From: Hyphomonadaceae bacterium JAD_PAG50586_4
GTDB lineage: Bacteria; Pseudomonadota; Alphaproteobacteria; Caulobacterales; Aquidulcibacteraceae
Direction of reading: 5' to 3'
DNA: 64,000 nucleotides
NCBI GenBank assembly: GCA_023242925.1
Contig: CP096134.1
Span: forward strand, 3,739,501-3,803,500
The notes beneath the pieces are model-generated. The model was not told the origin of the DNA. It did not search any database and saw nothing but the letters and a program-made list of their open reading frames with translations. Position 1 is the first letter of the stretch; each line of letters begins with the position of its first letter. This document shows, one piece after another, positions 1-7,267 of this stretch. Position numbers and translations under genes: made by a program.

Positions 1-236
1 AGGCAATGCGGGAAGGCGCCGCCCCTGATGGCGAGATCGGCGCCACGCTAGCCGAACGCCATCGCCGCCATGTTGACCGCTGGTTCTATCCAATCTCGCT
101 CCAGCTTCACGCCAAGCTCGCCGATATGTGGGAGTCGGACGCGCGCTTCAGCGCCAGCATCGACCGTCACGGTCAAGGGCTCACTGTCTGGATCGTCGAG
201 GCTGTGCGAGCAGCACTGCGCCAAGCGCAGCGCTAG
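1..236 (+). CDS. C-terminal part of a TipAS-domain (MerR-type) regulator
   Basis: Only the last 76 or so residues are inside the window. They match the end of the TipAS antibiotic-recognition domain: an ERHRRHVDRWFYPIS segment, then LADMWESDARF and a closing helix with WIVEAVRAAL. In full-length relatives an N-terminal MerR winged-helix DNA-binding domain precedes this all-helical drug-binding domain, and the protein activates genes on binding small molecules. The reading frame is open to the left edge, so the in-frame ATG at 6 is probably internal. The gene ends at TAG 234-236, about 50 bp before the first copy of the dispersed repeat. Family assignment is fairly sure; the DNA-binding half is not visible. 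Confidence 0.65.
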   Translation, partial: AMREGAAPDGEIGATLAERHRRHVDRWFYPISLQLHAKLADMWESDARFSASIDRHGQGLTVWIVEAVRAALRQAQR

Positions 237-284
237 CTAGCGCTCTTAAACAACAACGGAGCCGCTCGCGTAACCGTCTGTTTT

Positions 285-381
285 GGGCCACGGCCCGGCG
301 CTGAGCAATATTTCTCGAATGACCGGCGCGATTCAATCCAGCCCTTCGCACCCTGCCCGCAATCCGGCATGCCGTCGCCGA
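285..381 (+). repeat. Dispersed oriented repeat, copy R1 (type A 5' half)
   Basis: It begins with GGGCCACGGCCCGGCG, continues through the TTTCTCGAATGACC segment and ends in a degenerate CCCTGCCCGCAATCCGG and GTCGCCGAT. The internal hairpin is GAAT/ATTC here instead of the usual GAGYG/CGCTC, a paired change that keeps the stem. It lies directly upstream of the DUF1963 gene, so an in-frame start at 283 would put repeat sequence into the protein; the ATG at 442 is preferred. Confidence 0.85.
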
Positions 382-441
382 TCTTTGTCATTCGGCGAAA
401 CAACAGTAAAAGCCCAAATCGCTAACTTGCCGGAGCGGGAC

Positions 442-1326
442 ATGAGCGAACCAGACTTCCCATCCGCTTTAGCCGCCAGTCGAGTACCCGCCGTTTGGCT
501 CCAGCGATCGGCGGCTGCACCATCACAAAGCAAACTGGGCGGCCTGCCTGATTTGGCCGATCAGATTCCTTGGCCCGCGCATCGTGAATCTGGCCAACCG
601 TTACACTTCTTAGCTCAGATTGATCTTTCTGAACTGCCCGCAACACCCCTACCAGGGACGCCGGCAGAGATGCGTTTGCCCCCCACGGGCATGCTCTATT
701 TTTTCGCCGATATCGGGGAGGAGATGCTTTGGGGTGAGGACACGGGAGAGGACGCGCCAAAAAACAGCCGCGTTCTCTTTGCCAACGAAGCTGGGCCACC
801 AAGGGCACCACCGCCAGAGTTGCCCTTGATCGCAGGAAGCTACGGCAGGGGAATTCGCGTATTTCCCGAGGCGAAGCTGATCGCTCACGCAATTGACAGT
901 TTCTGGGGCGCCAGAAAGAGTTTCCCCGACGCGTTTAGCCATGCCGCTGATCTGGAGATGATTGCGTCTATTCATCGGGCAGTTGGCGAGCTGCCCCTCA
1001 TCACTAGCGACAAAGTAGATGCTGACTGGCTAGCGCTTGGGAAGCACTCGGCGGCATTTTTTCAGCGCGTCTACAGTACCGGCACCAAAGACGAAAAAGA
1101 GCCTTGGATAGTCCGCCATCAAATGTTGGGAGCGCCTGCATCTGTTCAAAATGCTGCCGATGATGCGAAGGAGAACGGTGACCTTCTTCTCCTGCAGATT
1201 GATACCGACCAAGCGGTCCACGAAGACTTCAAGTTCTGCGATCTCGGCATGGTGCAGTTCTGGATGCACCCAAGCGACCTTGAGGTCGGTCGGTTCGAAC
1301 GCGCCTGGGCGACCACGGAAGGTTAA
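442..1326 (+). CDS. DUF1963 (YwqG-like) family protein
   Basis: About 294 residues. The segment LGGLPDLADQIPWP followed by PLHFLAQIDLSELP and GMLYFFADI is the signature of the DUF1963/YwqG family, soluble cytoplasmic proteins of unknown function. The start ATG at 442 follows a GGAG at 432-435; the longer in-frame opening at 283 runs through repeat copy R1 and is unlikely. The C-terminal half carries the family's LLLQIDTD and FCDLGMVQFWM segments. It stands alone between repeat copies R1 and R2. Function is not known. Confidence 0.85.
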   Translation: MSEPDFPSALAASRVPAVWLQRSAAAPSQSKLGGLPDLADQIPWPAHRESGQPLHFLAQIDLSELPATPLPGTPAEMRLPPTGMLYFFADIGEEMLWGEDTGEDAPKNSRVLFANEAGPPRAPPPELPLIAGSYGRGIRVFPEAKLIAHAIDSFWGARKSFPDAFSHAADLEMIASIHRAVGELPLITSDKVDADWLALGKHSAAFFQRVYSTGTKDEKEPWIVRHQMLGAPASVQNAADDAKENGDLLLLQIDTDQAVHEDFKFCDLGMVQFWMHPSDLEVGRFERAWATTEG

Positions 1327-1346
1327 GCGCGGTCTTCGAAGACGAT

Positions 1347-1462
1347 TGTCCGTTTAGGGCCACGGCGCGCCAACGGTGAAATTTTTGGAGCGGCCGACGC
1401 GCTCGAAACCCGTCACTCGCGCCCTGCCCGTCAATTCGGCGCACGATCGCCGACAGCGGATA
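1347..1462 (+). repeat. Dispersed oriented repeat, copy R2
   Basis: GGGCCACGGCGC box at 1357, GAAATTTTTGGAGCGGCC, hairpin GAGCG/CGCTC, then GCCCTGCCCGTCAATTCGG and ATCGCCGACAGCGGA. An outer arm TCCG (1349-1352) pairs with CGGA (1457-1460). It sits between the 3' ends of two convergent genes, DUF1963 (+) and RidA-like (-). Confidence 0.9.
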
Positions 1463-1482
1463 TGCGACGGTTGCACCAGAAG

Positions 1483-1872
1483 CTATGGCAGCAGCGCAAC
1501 CGCCTCGATCTCGATCTTCCACGCAGGATCTACCAATCGCGTTACGAAGACAGCAGTGGACGCGGGACGATGCTCCCCAAGATGTTTAGCGCGCGCCTTT
1601 CGAACACAATCGTCACCGTCGTCATCCTCCGTGAGGAAGGTGGTAAGTTTGACGATATTCGAGGGTGGAACGCCACGCGAGGCGAGGATTGCAACGATGT
1701 TTGCGTAAACTTGATCTGCCTGCTCGGCCAGCGTCGCCCTCACCGATCCGTCGCGAGCCACTGGCACCTGGCCCGAAAGAAAAAGCAGAGACCGGCCCGG
1801 CGGTGTTTCGACGGCATGAGTGTAGCGCCCACTGGGCGCTGCGACCGAGTCTGGATTGTGGAGCTTAAGCAT
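1483..1872 (-). CDS. RidA/YjgF/UK114 family protein (non-canonical)
   Basis: 129 residues with the family layout: LFLSGQVPVARDG, QADQVYANIVAILASRG, VKLTTFLTE and a closing PAWKIEIEAVAL. Classical RidA hydrolyses reactive enamines and imines from PLP enzymes using an arginine in the PAR(S) motif near residue 105. Here that site reads RPASTAVF, so the catalytic Arg appears replaced by Ser or Ala. This points to one of the Rid subfamilies with a different or unknown activity. It is a single gene between repeat copies R2 and R3. Confidence 0.85.
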   Translation of the reverse strand: MLKLHNPDSVAAPSGRYTHAVETPPGRSLLFLSGQVPVARDGSVRATLAEQADQVYANIVAILASRGVPPSNIVKLTTFLTEDDDGDDCVRKARAKHLGEHRPASTAVFVTRLVDPAWKIEIEAVALLP

Positions 1873-1937
1873 CGACGCCTTTCAATTGTGATGCGGACTG
1901 ATGTGCCTGCGTGATCGCTTCACATGATCGGTGGAAA

Positions 1938-2052
1938 AGGGCCAGACCCGCGCCTTTGGTGAAATTTTTCGAGTGGCAGGCCCGCTCCAATCAAGCCGTT
2001 GCCGCCCTGCCCGCCAATTCGGCACGGTCTCGCCGAAAGCTGCCATTCTCGC
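1938..2052 (+). repeat. Dispersed oriented repeat, copy R3
   Basis: GGGCCAGACCCGCGCC, then GGTGAAATTTTTCGAGTGGC, hairpin GAGTGG/CCGCTC, GCCCTGCCCGCCAATTCGG and CTCGCCGAAAGCTGCCATTC. It lies between the RidA-like gene (start at 1872) and the brnT promoter. It is one of the best type B copies. Confidence 0.92.
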
Positions 2053-2065
2053 AGACTGCGTTAGC

Positions 2066-2094
2066 TTGACTGAGGTACCGATAACCGGTACCAT
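2066..2094 (+). promoter_or_regulatory. brnT promoter with overlapping operator palindrome
   Basis: TTGACT (2066-2071), a 17-bp spacer and TACCAT (2089-2094) form a good sigma-70-type promoter. The spacer holds an inverted repeat, GGTACCG (2074-2080) and CGGTACC (2086-2092), separated by 5 bp. Transcription would begin near 2100-2101, at the GTG start codon of brnT, so the mRNA would be nearly leaderless. The palindrome is the obvious site for autorepression by the downstream antitoxin; binding is an inference. Confidence 0.65.
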
Positions 2095-2099
2095 ATCGA

Positions 2100-2387
2100 G
2101 TGCGTTACGAATGGGACAAGGTCAAAGCCGCGTCCAACCGCCGGCTGCATGGGATCGATTTTCAGGACGCCATTGTCGCCCTGGAAGACCGCAATCGTAT
2201 CGAAGAAGCAGATGATCGCTTCGATTACGGAGAAGATCGCGACATCGTCATTGGAATGTCGCGTGGCGGGGTCCTGTTCGTCGTCGCGACTTACAGAGAC
2301 GAAAATACACGCCGCATCATTTCGGCCCGAAAGGCTACGAAGCATGAGAAAGACCGCTACCACGCGGGCGACCGCGAAATCTGGTGA
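2100..2387 (+). CDS. brnT: BrnT-family ribonuclease toxin
   Basis: 95 residues starting MRYEWDKVKAASNRRLHGIDFQDA and ending with RRIISARKATKHEKDRY. This is the BrnT (DUF497) toxin fold: a small RelE-like ribonuclease that blocks translation in type II toxin-antitoxin systems. The W-D-x-x-K-A-x-x-N-x-x-x-H-G-I-x-F motif and the R-x-I-S-A-R motif with its basic residues are present. The start is a GTG with no visible Shine-Dalgarno, consistent with the near-leaderless promoter just upstream. The antitoxin gene overlaps its last 44 bp. Confident call by family and context. Confidence 0.9.
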   Translation: MRYEWDKVKAASNRRLHGIDFQDAIVALEDRNRIEEADDRFDYGEDRDIVIGMSRGGVLFVVATYRDENTRRIISARKATKHEKDRYHAGDREIW

Positions 2388-2712
2388 TCGCAAGGGCGCT
2401 ACAGACTGGACGCGCGTCCGGGCAATGTCAGATGCGCAAGTGCGCAAAGCCGCCCGGGCGGACCCAGACGCTCAGCCTCTTACCAAAGAGCAATTGTCGA
2501 AGATGCGTCGCGTATCACGCGTCAAAGCACTGCGAGAACGCACCGGGATGACTCAACGAGAGTTCGCCGAGGCATTTCATCTACCCCTCACGACTTTGCG
2601 CGACTGGGAGCAGCGCCGCTCCATTCCGGATGCTCCCGCCCGGGCGCTCCTGCTCGCGATCGAACGAGATCCCAAAAGGATGATGGCTCTGTTGGCTCCA
2701 GCAACGGTTTGA
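2344..2712 (+). CDS. BrnA-like antitoxin with XRE helix-turn-helix
   Basis: 122 residues. The N-terminal half (KGATDWTRVRAMSDAQVRKA) resembles the toxin-binding part of BrnA. The C-terminal half is not the ribbon-helix-helix of classical BrnA but an XRE/Cro helix-turn-helix: ALRERTGMTQREFAEAFHL followed by TTLRDWEQRRSIPDAPARAL. The ATG at 2344 overlaps brnT, giving translational coupling; an upstream in-frame opening from 2149 is only shadow. The role is to neutralise BrnT and probably repress the operon through the palindrome at 2074-2092. Repeat copy R4 begins just after the stop codon. Confidence 0.85.
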   Translation: MRKTATTRATAKSGDRKGATDWTRVRAMSDAQVRKAARADPDAQPLTKEQLSKMRRVSRVKALRERTGMTQREFAEAFHLPLTTLRDWEQRRSIPDAPARALLLAIERDPKRMMALLAPATV

Positions 2713-2713
2713 T

Positions 2714-2795
2714 CAGCCGACCGGCTGGCGCGCTCCAATCGAGACACTGGCGCCCTACCCGACAATTCGGCACGCTCTCGCCGAAAGTTGCCCTT
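2714..2795 (+). repeat. Dispersed oriented repeat, copy R4 (5' truncated)
   Basis: Only the 3' two thirds are present: ACCGGCTGGCGCGCTCCAAT, GCCCTACCCGACAATTCGG and CTCGCCGAAAGTTGCCCTTC. The GGGCCA box and the AAATTTTT segment are missing. The copy abuts the antitoxin stop codon on the left and the stop codon of the convergent gene at 2800 on the right. Confidence 0.85.
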
Positions 2796-2799
2796 CGGT

Positions 2800-3384
2800 T
2801 CATTTCGAATTTTCAACTGAAGAAGTAGTCGTTGAATGACCAGCGAGTAAATCCGGTCGCCGCTTCCTCAACTCGTCCACCAGGTAAATCGCCCCAACAC
2901 ATCCTGCCCACGAAATCTTTGTGCCCGACCCGTTCGAAACGGCGGTAGGCAAATTGGATCCGCGGAAGTCTTCGATGCTTTTTATCTCATCCCACGCAAT
3001 GGATGCTGCGAGTTCGTAGTTATTCTTCAGGCGCGCGATTCCGTCAGGGCCCCATGTAACAACCGGCTTTTCTGCGACTGCCCACAAGTACCAACCGCCT
3101 GCCCCCATGCCGACGGCCAGGAAGAATGCCCAGACCCGTTGCGACTGGTCTGGGTGCGTGAACATTCCATAGACTGCAAATGCAGCCATCAATAACGCCG
3201 CGATAGCAATGCTCCGAAGAGAAAGTGCGTCGTAGGAAAGGGCGCCGCCGCCGTCCCCAAGTATCTTCGGGCGCGCCTTCATCCGAAACACGGGGATGAG
3301 ATAAGCCGCCGCAAACAATGTTACGAGCAGAGCAAAGAATGCTGCCTCAGCAAGTCCAGCAAATCGCATGCACATGCCTCCCAC
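2800..3384 (-). CDS. Small membrane protein with a PH-like C-terminal domain
   Basis: 194 residues. Hydrophobic helices lie at about residues 10-32 (AGLAEAAFFALLVTLFAAAY), 57-75 and 85-103, so three membrane spans are likely. The soluble tail reads VVTWGPDGIARLKNNYE then IAWDEIKSIEDF, the pattern of bacterial PH-like domains that follow membrane helices. I do not recognise a named family. It stands alone between repeat copies R4 and R5. Function unknown. Confidence 0.7.
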   Translation of the reverse strand: MGGMCMRFAGLAEAAFFALLVTLFAAAYLIPVFRMKARPKILGDGGGALSYDALSLRSIAIAALLMAAFAVYGMFTHPDQSQRVWAFFLAVGMGAGGWYLWAVAEKPVVTWGPDGIARLKNNYELAASIAWDEIKSIEDFRGSNLPTAVSNGSGTKISWAGCVGAIYLVDELRKRRPDLLAGHSTTTSSVENSK

Positions 3385-3477
3385 CCTTTCGCCCTAACTC
3401 GGCGTGGGTGAATGGACCGCAAATACAACTCATCTCCTGCATAGACAAACCGAGCGGTGATCGTTGAGCGGTGCGTA

Positions 3478-3590
3478 TGGGCCAGCGTCGGGACATTAGA
3501 GATTTTTTCTGAGCGTCTCGCGCGCTCAAACCCAGCCGCTCGCGCCCTGCCCGTCAATTCGGCACGCCGTCGCCGAGAATGGACGCTCGA
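3478..3590 (+). repeat. Dispersed oriented repeat, copy R5
   Basis: ATGGGCCAGCGTCGGGACAT, then GATTTTTTCTGAGCG, hairpin GAGCG/CGCTC, CGCCCTGCCCGTCAATTCGG and CGTCGCCGAGAATGGACG. It lies between the 5' ends of two divergent genes, so a terminator role alone would not explain it. Confidence 0.92.
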
Positions 3591-3635
3591 GGTTCGGCCG
3601 GGTAAACCGGGACATCAGCATTGCGGGGGCACGTG

Positions 3636-4487
3636 ATGGCACGCACTTGGGGCATTCTCTTTGCCAGCCTTGTCTCCGCCTGCGTCCCTCAGATCGGCGG
3701 ACATGCGCCAGGGGCCGCGCATACTTCATTGGAATGCTCGGCGCTCCCCGGCACAGCCGAACTTCTTGCCTCGCGATCAGAGCGCTACCTTGTCTTCGGC
3801 GAGCTTCATGGCACGCGGGAAGCGCCAAGAGAATTCGGCGAGATCGTTTGCGAAGCGACTAAGCATGGGGCCGTCGTAGTTGCGATCGAGCGACCTCCAA
3901 CTCTGACTAACGCCATGCAAGCATTTGTTGACAGCGATGGCGGCTCCGAGGCGGAGGCGGCTCTCATGGCGGCCTTCTTCGACGGATCAGAATGGGGACT
4001 GTCTAGTGAAGCGTTCCTCGCGCTTTTTAAGAGACTTAGAACCTTGCGCTCGTTGGGAGCGACAATTCGAACCGTCGGCTTCCAACAGGGTCCAGCGACA
4101 GGGCCCGACGGCGATCAAACGCCCTACGACCGAGGGCTTGCGCAGCAGCTCTTGAATGCCGCCGAAGCCCACGCGAACGCACGCGTGCTTGTCCTTGTCG
4201 GCAACCTACATGCGCGTCGAACGTCAGTTCCGGCCAATGCCAGCCGGCCCGGCTTTGCGCCCATGGCGATGCACCTACCAAGCGCTGAGCTGCTCACATT
4301 TGATCTCAGATATGAGGCTGGCGAGGCCTACAATTGCATGTCGGATGGTTGCGGACCGCATCGCGTGAACGTGCCTGGGGCAAATCCGCGCCGCCTCGAA
4401 CTCATCACTGACCGGGGGTTCGATGGCGTGTGGGCAGTCGGTCCCATCTCAGCAGCGAGACCTCTCGACGGCCGCAATGGCCGTTGA
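3636..4487 (+). CDS. ChaN/EreA-like superfamily lipoprotein
   Basis: About 283 residues. The start ATG at 3636 follows a GGGGGC stretch. The N-terminus MARTWGILFASLVSACVPQ has a lipobox (LVSAC), so the protein should be a lipoprotein. The core begins YLVFGELHGTREAPREF and later VVVAIERP, ending around VLVLVGNLHARR. The GE-x-HGT...E pattern and the late G-N-x-H motif are those of the ChaN/erythromycin-esterase-like superfamily, in which His and Glu residues bind haem or a metal or act in hydrolysis. The substrate cannot be told. Its stop codon falls inside the outer arm of repeat copy R6. Confidence 0.7.
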   Translation: MARTWGILFASLVSACVPQIGGHAPGAAHTSLECSALPGTAELLASRSERYLVFGELHGTREAPREFGEIVCEATKHGAVVVAIERPPTLTNAMQAFVDSDGGSEAEAALMAAFFDGSEWGLSSEAFLALFKRLRTLRSLGATIRTVGFQQGPATGPDGDQTPYDRGLAQQLLNAAEAHANARVLVLVGNLHARRTSVPANASRPGFAPMAMHLPSAELLTFDLRYEAGEAYNCMSDGCGPHRVNVPGANPRRLELITDRGFDGVWAVGPISAARPLDGRNGR

Positions 4488-4598
4488 GGGCCAGTCGTGC
4501 GCCATCCGACATTTTTTCCGAGTGACCGGCGCGCTCGAAACAAGCCGCCTGCGCGCTGCCCGTCAATTCGGCGCACGATCGCCGACATCCGCCATTCG
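4475..4598 (+). repeat. Dispersed oriented repeat, copy R6 (type C)
   Basis: GGGCCAGTCGTGCGCCATCC at 4488, ACATTTTTTCCGAGTGACC, hairpin GAGTG/CGCTC, GCTGCCCGTCAATTCGG and ATCGCCGACATCCGCCATTC. The outer arm AATGGC (4476-4481) pairs with GCCATT (4591-4596). The preceding gene's stop codon (4485-4487) lies inside the 5' arm. Confidence 0.92.
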
Positions 4599-4660
4599 CG
4601 ATCAACGAGTGCTCAGCGAAAGCCCCTCAGCGTAAGCCCGATTTCGCAACGACGGTTCGA

Positions 4661-5416
4661 TCAGAGGTCGCAGCCATAATTGTTGTGCGCGACGAGACGC
4701 AAGGTCGCTTCTACCGCGTAGATTGAGTAGTTGTACTCGCACATGGCCTCCACTGCGCCATCGGCGTCGGCCGGCCATTCAATGAAAGCGTAGCGTCGGC
4801 CAGCCACGCTAAACCCGTAGGCTCTAAGAATTGCGGTAAACCACCGCCGGGGCATCGCTGCCTCGGCATGCCTCTCGCCATCGCGGTAGTGCAGAAACAC
4901 CGGTCCGGAGTTGCGCTCAAGCGAGAACGATGCGCTCGCCACGCGCGATGTGGTGACGCATGAGGGCGTCCACATCACAAAACCACCATTGACCGCAGTA
5001 GCGAGCGCGTATCCGAAATACGTGCGCTCAAGGACCTGGACAGGCGCCGCTTCGCTCAGCGCAAATCGCGCGGTACCGCGCAACGCCGTAAGTTCGATGC
5101 GTTCGATCCCCTCGGCGGACAGCAGACGGTAGCAGCCGACGTGCGCCGCCCGATCAAGTCCTACAGGAAAGTTTAGTTCGGCATCGGTGTAGGGGTTGTC
5201 CCGTTCAGACAGCATGACGAGATCGGCGTCTGTAGGGTTATCAGGATCGAAGCCAAGCGCTGTCGACTGCGCGCGCCAGTCGACAGCAAAAAACGGTTCG
5301 AATTCGATGAGACCCGGTGTGTCGGATGGCAAAGCGGCGGCGAACCTCGGTTCGCTGGGCGGCGAAGCTGTGCTCGTGCATGCGGCAAGAAAGAGTGTGC
5401 AAAGCGCTGCTCGCAT
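4661..5416 (-). CDS. Hypothetical lipoprotein
   Basis: 251 residues beginning MRAALCTLFLAACTSTASP; the lipobox LAAC at residues 10-13 marks it as a lipoprotein. The mature part has no motif I recognise. It is rich in aromatic residues, with cysteines at about 94, 154, 227 and 249 that could form disulfides in the periplasm (VGCYRL, TPSCVTT, AMCEYNY, NYGCDL). It is a single gene between copies R6 and R7. Function unknown. Confidence 0.75.
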   Translation of the reverse strand: MRAALCTLFLAACTSTASPPSEPRFAAALPSDTPGLIEFEPFFAVDWRAQSTALGFDPDNPTDADLVMLSERDNPYTDAELNFPVGLDRAAHVGCYRLLSAEGIERIELTALRGTARFALSEAAPVQVLERTYFGYALATAVNGGFVMWTPSCVTTSRVASASFSLERNSGPVFLHYRDGERHAEAAMPRRWFTAILRAYGFSVAGRRYAFIEWPADADGAVEAMCEYNYSIYAVEATLRLVAHNNYGCDL

Positions 5417-5521
5417 TATCGCACGATCTCATCGACCGGGCTGTCAGGTTAACGGATATCAGCCACGACCGCTACGCGAGAGCCTCGACAATTTCACGCA
5501 CCTCGTCGCCAGTGTCGACAG

Positions 5522-5582
5522 TGGGCCACGGCCCGGCATCGAGCAATAATTCCCGAACGGCTTGCTCAATTCAATGCGGTCA
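5522..5582 (+). repeat. Dispersed oriented repeat, copy R7 (5' half only, type A)
   Basis: GTGGGCCACGGCCCGGCATC and GAGCAATAATTCCCGAACGG match the 5' half of R1 and R9. The conserved 3' half is lost. Nothing else is recognisable up to the gene end at 5713. Confidence 0.7.
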
Positions 5583-5712
5583 GTGGCTTAGGGCTGGGCC
5601 CACCGGCGTAAGCGGTCATTCGGTTCTTGAACCTGCAATCTAGATATCCAGAGCTTTGGCTACCGGAATGCAGCCTCAACACCTTAAGCTCCTGTCGAGG
5701 TCGCCCGAGCGT

Positions 5713-5922
5713 TCAGGCGAGGAAGAAAATGTCTTCAACTTTCTTCTTCAGCGTCGCCGCAAGTTTGAGCGCAAGGAGCGTGGACGGCACGAACACTCCG
5801 TTCTCAACGGTATTTATCGTCTTGCGCGAAACGCCCACACGATCGGCCAGCTCCGCCTGAGTCAAACCCGCGCTAGTGCGTATTTCTTTCAAGCGTACGC
5901 CGAGCTCATGCTCAGGCATCAC
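5713..5922 (-). CDS. XRE/Cro-type helix-turn-helix regulator
   Basis: 69 residues, almost all one domain: LGVRLKEIRTSAGLTQAELA, then VGVSRKTINTVENGVFVPS. This is the compact Cro/CI helix-turn-helix typical of small repressors paired with membrane proteins. It is the second gene of a two-gene operon and overlaps the preceding membrane gene by 11 bp. It is the natural candidate to bind the 16-bp palindrome in front of the operon (6388-6403). No other domain is present. Confidence 0.85.
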   Translation of the reverse strand: MMPEHELGVRLKEIRTSAGLTQAELADRVGVSRKTINTVENGVFVPSTLLALKLAATLKKKVEDIFFLA

Positions 5923-6343
5923 CTACGTGCTCCAGCACAACAAAGCGCAGTGTGGCGGCTGCAGCTCCAAACGCCATGAGAACGGGTACCGCTTGTGTGA
6001 GTTGAACTGGAAGCCAGAGGTTGAGAACAAAACTGGCCAGCAAACCCAACATCAACGACCAGAAGCCATAACGCGCCGCACTGGCCCGGTTGGCGCGCGT
6101 CAGTTCATCGTCAAGCGCTGCGCTGCGGCCAATGAACGTGAAGTTCGTCGTACTCCGCGTAGCGAGAACCACTACCAATACCAAGAGCGCAGTCGCCCGG
6201 ACCAGATCGACAGCACGCCAATCGCCCGGCCCGCTATCGATGAAGGCGGTGAAGGCCGCGATCAGGGTCATTAACATGATCGCCACCGCCACGAGCAAGG
6301 CACGCCGCCGAACTTCGGGCGTTTGAGGCTTACCAATACCCAT
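5912..6343 (-). CDS. Four-helix membrane protein, partner of XRE regulator
   Basis: 143 residues with hydrophobic stretches at about 15-36 (ALLVAVAIMLMTLIAAFTAF), 48-62, 93-113 and 119-137. It resembles the small DUF2178-like membrane proteins commonly encoded beside a Cro-type regulator, but I cannot assign a precise family. The downstream helix-turn-helix gene overlaps it, so the two are co-translated. The promoter region carries a strong palindrome. Function unknown; a sensor or partner role for the regulator is only a guess. Confidence 0.75.
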   Translation of the reverse strand: MGIGKPQTPEVRRRALLVAVAIMLMTLIAAFTAFIDSGPGDWRAVDLVRATALLVLVVVLATRSTTNFTFIGRSAALDDELTRANRASAARYGFWSLMLGLLASFVLNLWLPVQLTQAVPVLMAFGAAAATLRFVVLEHVGDA

Positions 6344-6387
6344 GCTTCGAAACCCACAGCAGACAATTCGTATCCAACAAGAACCGT

Positions 6388-6413
6388 GTAACCTTAAGGT
6401 TACCTCTTGTCAA
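6388..6413 (-). promoter_or_regulatory. 16-bp palindromic operator beside a TTGACA box
   Basis: GTAACCTTAAGGTTAC at 6388-6403 is a perfect palindrome. On the minus strand TTGACA (6408-6413) lies immediately upstream of it, so the palindrome fills the spacer of the promoter for the membrane/XRE operon (start 6343). The -10 is weak (TACACG at 17-bp spacing). The arrangement fits a regulator binding between -35 and -10; the likely binder is the operon's own XRE protein. Confidence 0.6.
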
Positions 6414-6533
6414 GTTATGGGTTTGCTGCGGCTTTTCATCGTCCCACAAGATTCCCGCACTGCCTCGATTTTTGTTCAGCCCATCGAGGATGTTCAAGGC
6501 ATCGATCTAAAGGCCGGCCTGAATGGCACGAAT

Positions 6534-6640
6534 GGGCCAGCCATGCGCCATCGGTGAAATTTTTCGAGCGGCCGACCCGCTCCAATCGAGCCGTTGGCAC
6601 CCTGCCCGTCAATTCGGCGCGCCGTCGCCGTTTCCGGCCG
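6534..6640 (+). repeat. Dispersed oriented repeat, copy R8 (type B, near-consensus)
   Basis: GGGCCAGCCATGCGCCATCG, GTGAAATTTTTCGAGCGGCC, hairpin GAGCGG/CCGCTC, CCTGCCCGTCAATTCGG and CGCCGTCGCCG. It is nearly identical to copy R21 at 41.8 kb, 35 kb away. The rest of the 6344-6691 gap holds only the palindromic operator. Confidence 0.93.
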
Positions 6641-6691
6641 GTCGCTGTCTCGCCGCGATCCTACTGCATAGCTTGGCCGCGCCGTCGTCAC

Positions 6692-7267
6692 TCAGGGCGC
6701 AGTCAATTGCTGACCGTGGAACTGCATCAAGTATATCACGATCAATATCGCCATACTCACCGTCTGCAGCCAACGCAGCTTGATGAAGGCCAGCGCTAGT
6801 GCCGCGATCGGAATGAGATAGGTCGGCGACATAAGATCAAGGCGCGCGCCCTGCAAATGCATTTCCGCCCAGATGCTGACTCCGTTCATGGTCACCCAAT
6901 GCGCAACAAACAGAAGCCAGAATCGCCGTTGCACGTGTATGAAGTGCGCCGGCAGGTCGATGCGGTCTGTCCCAGCGCGAACCTCAGGCAACAGTGCAGC
7001 CGCTAGCAAGAACAAGAGCACCGCGCCGATCATCACGACGATGAACATCTCAAAACTTGCCGCCTGCGCCATCGACTGAGCGGCGTACCAAGTCCACCAT
7101 TGCGAAACTATCTTGAGAAAAACGACGATGGCGGCCAGCGGCGTCAGCAAACCCCAGGTCACGCGCGATCCCGCATGAAGAAGCCGGCTAAGGCCCATAG
7201 CAAGATCCGTTATGGCCAAACCTAGGACGATCGCTGCGAAGGTCAGCAGGTATTCAAACGGGCTCAA
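6692..7267 (-). CDS. Six-helix membrane protein, conserved hypothetical
   Basis: 191 residues opening MSPFEYLLTFAAIVLGLAIT followed by DLAMGLSRLLHAG. This opening is typical of a widespread uncharacterised membrane family in Caulobacterales and sphingomonads. About six hydrophobic segments are visible (for example 8-20, 40-57, 72-95, 119-131, 148-160, 168-183). The start codon is TTG at 7267, with a GGAG 11 bp or so upstream. It is a single gene between R8 and R9. Function unknown. Confidence 0.8.
   Translation of the reverse strand: MSPFEYLLTFAAIVLGLAITDLAMGLSRLLHAGSRVTWGLLTPLAAIVVFLKIVSQWWTWYAAQSMAQAASFEMFIVVMIGAVLLFLLAAALLPEVRAGTDRIDLPAHFIHVQRRFWLLFVAHWVTMNGVSIWAEMHLQGARLDLMSPTYLIPIAALALAFIKLRWLQTVSMAILIVIYLMQFHGQQLTAP

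Noticed and set aside
283..441. N-terminal extension of the DUF1963 protein from position 283
   Set aside because: The extension is translated repeat R1; the ATG at 442 has a good ribosome binding site and fits the family length.
422..892. Long minus-strand opening opposite the DUF1963 gene
   Set aside because: Arg/Pro-rich composition and full overlap with a recognisable gene mark it as a shadow frame.
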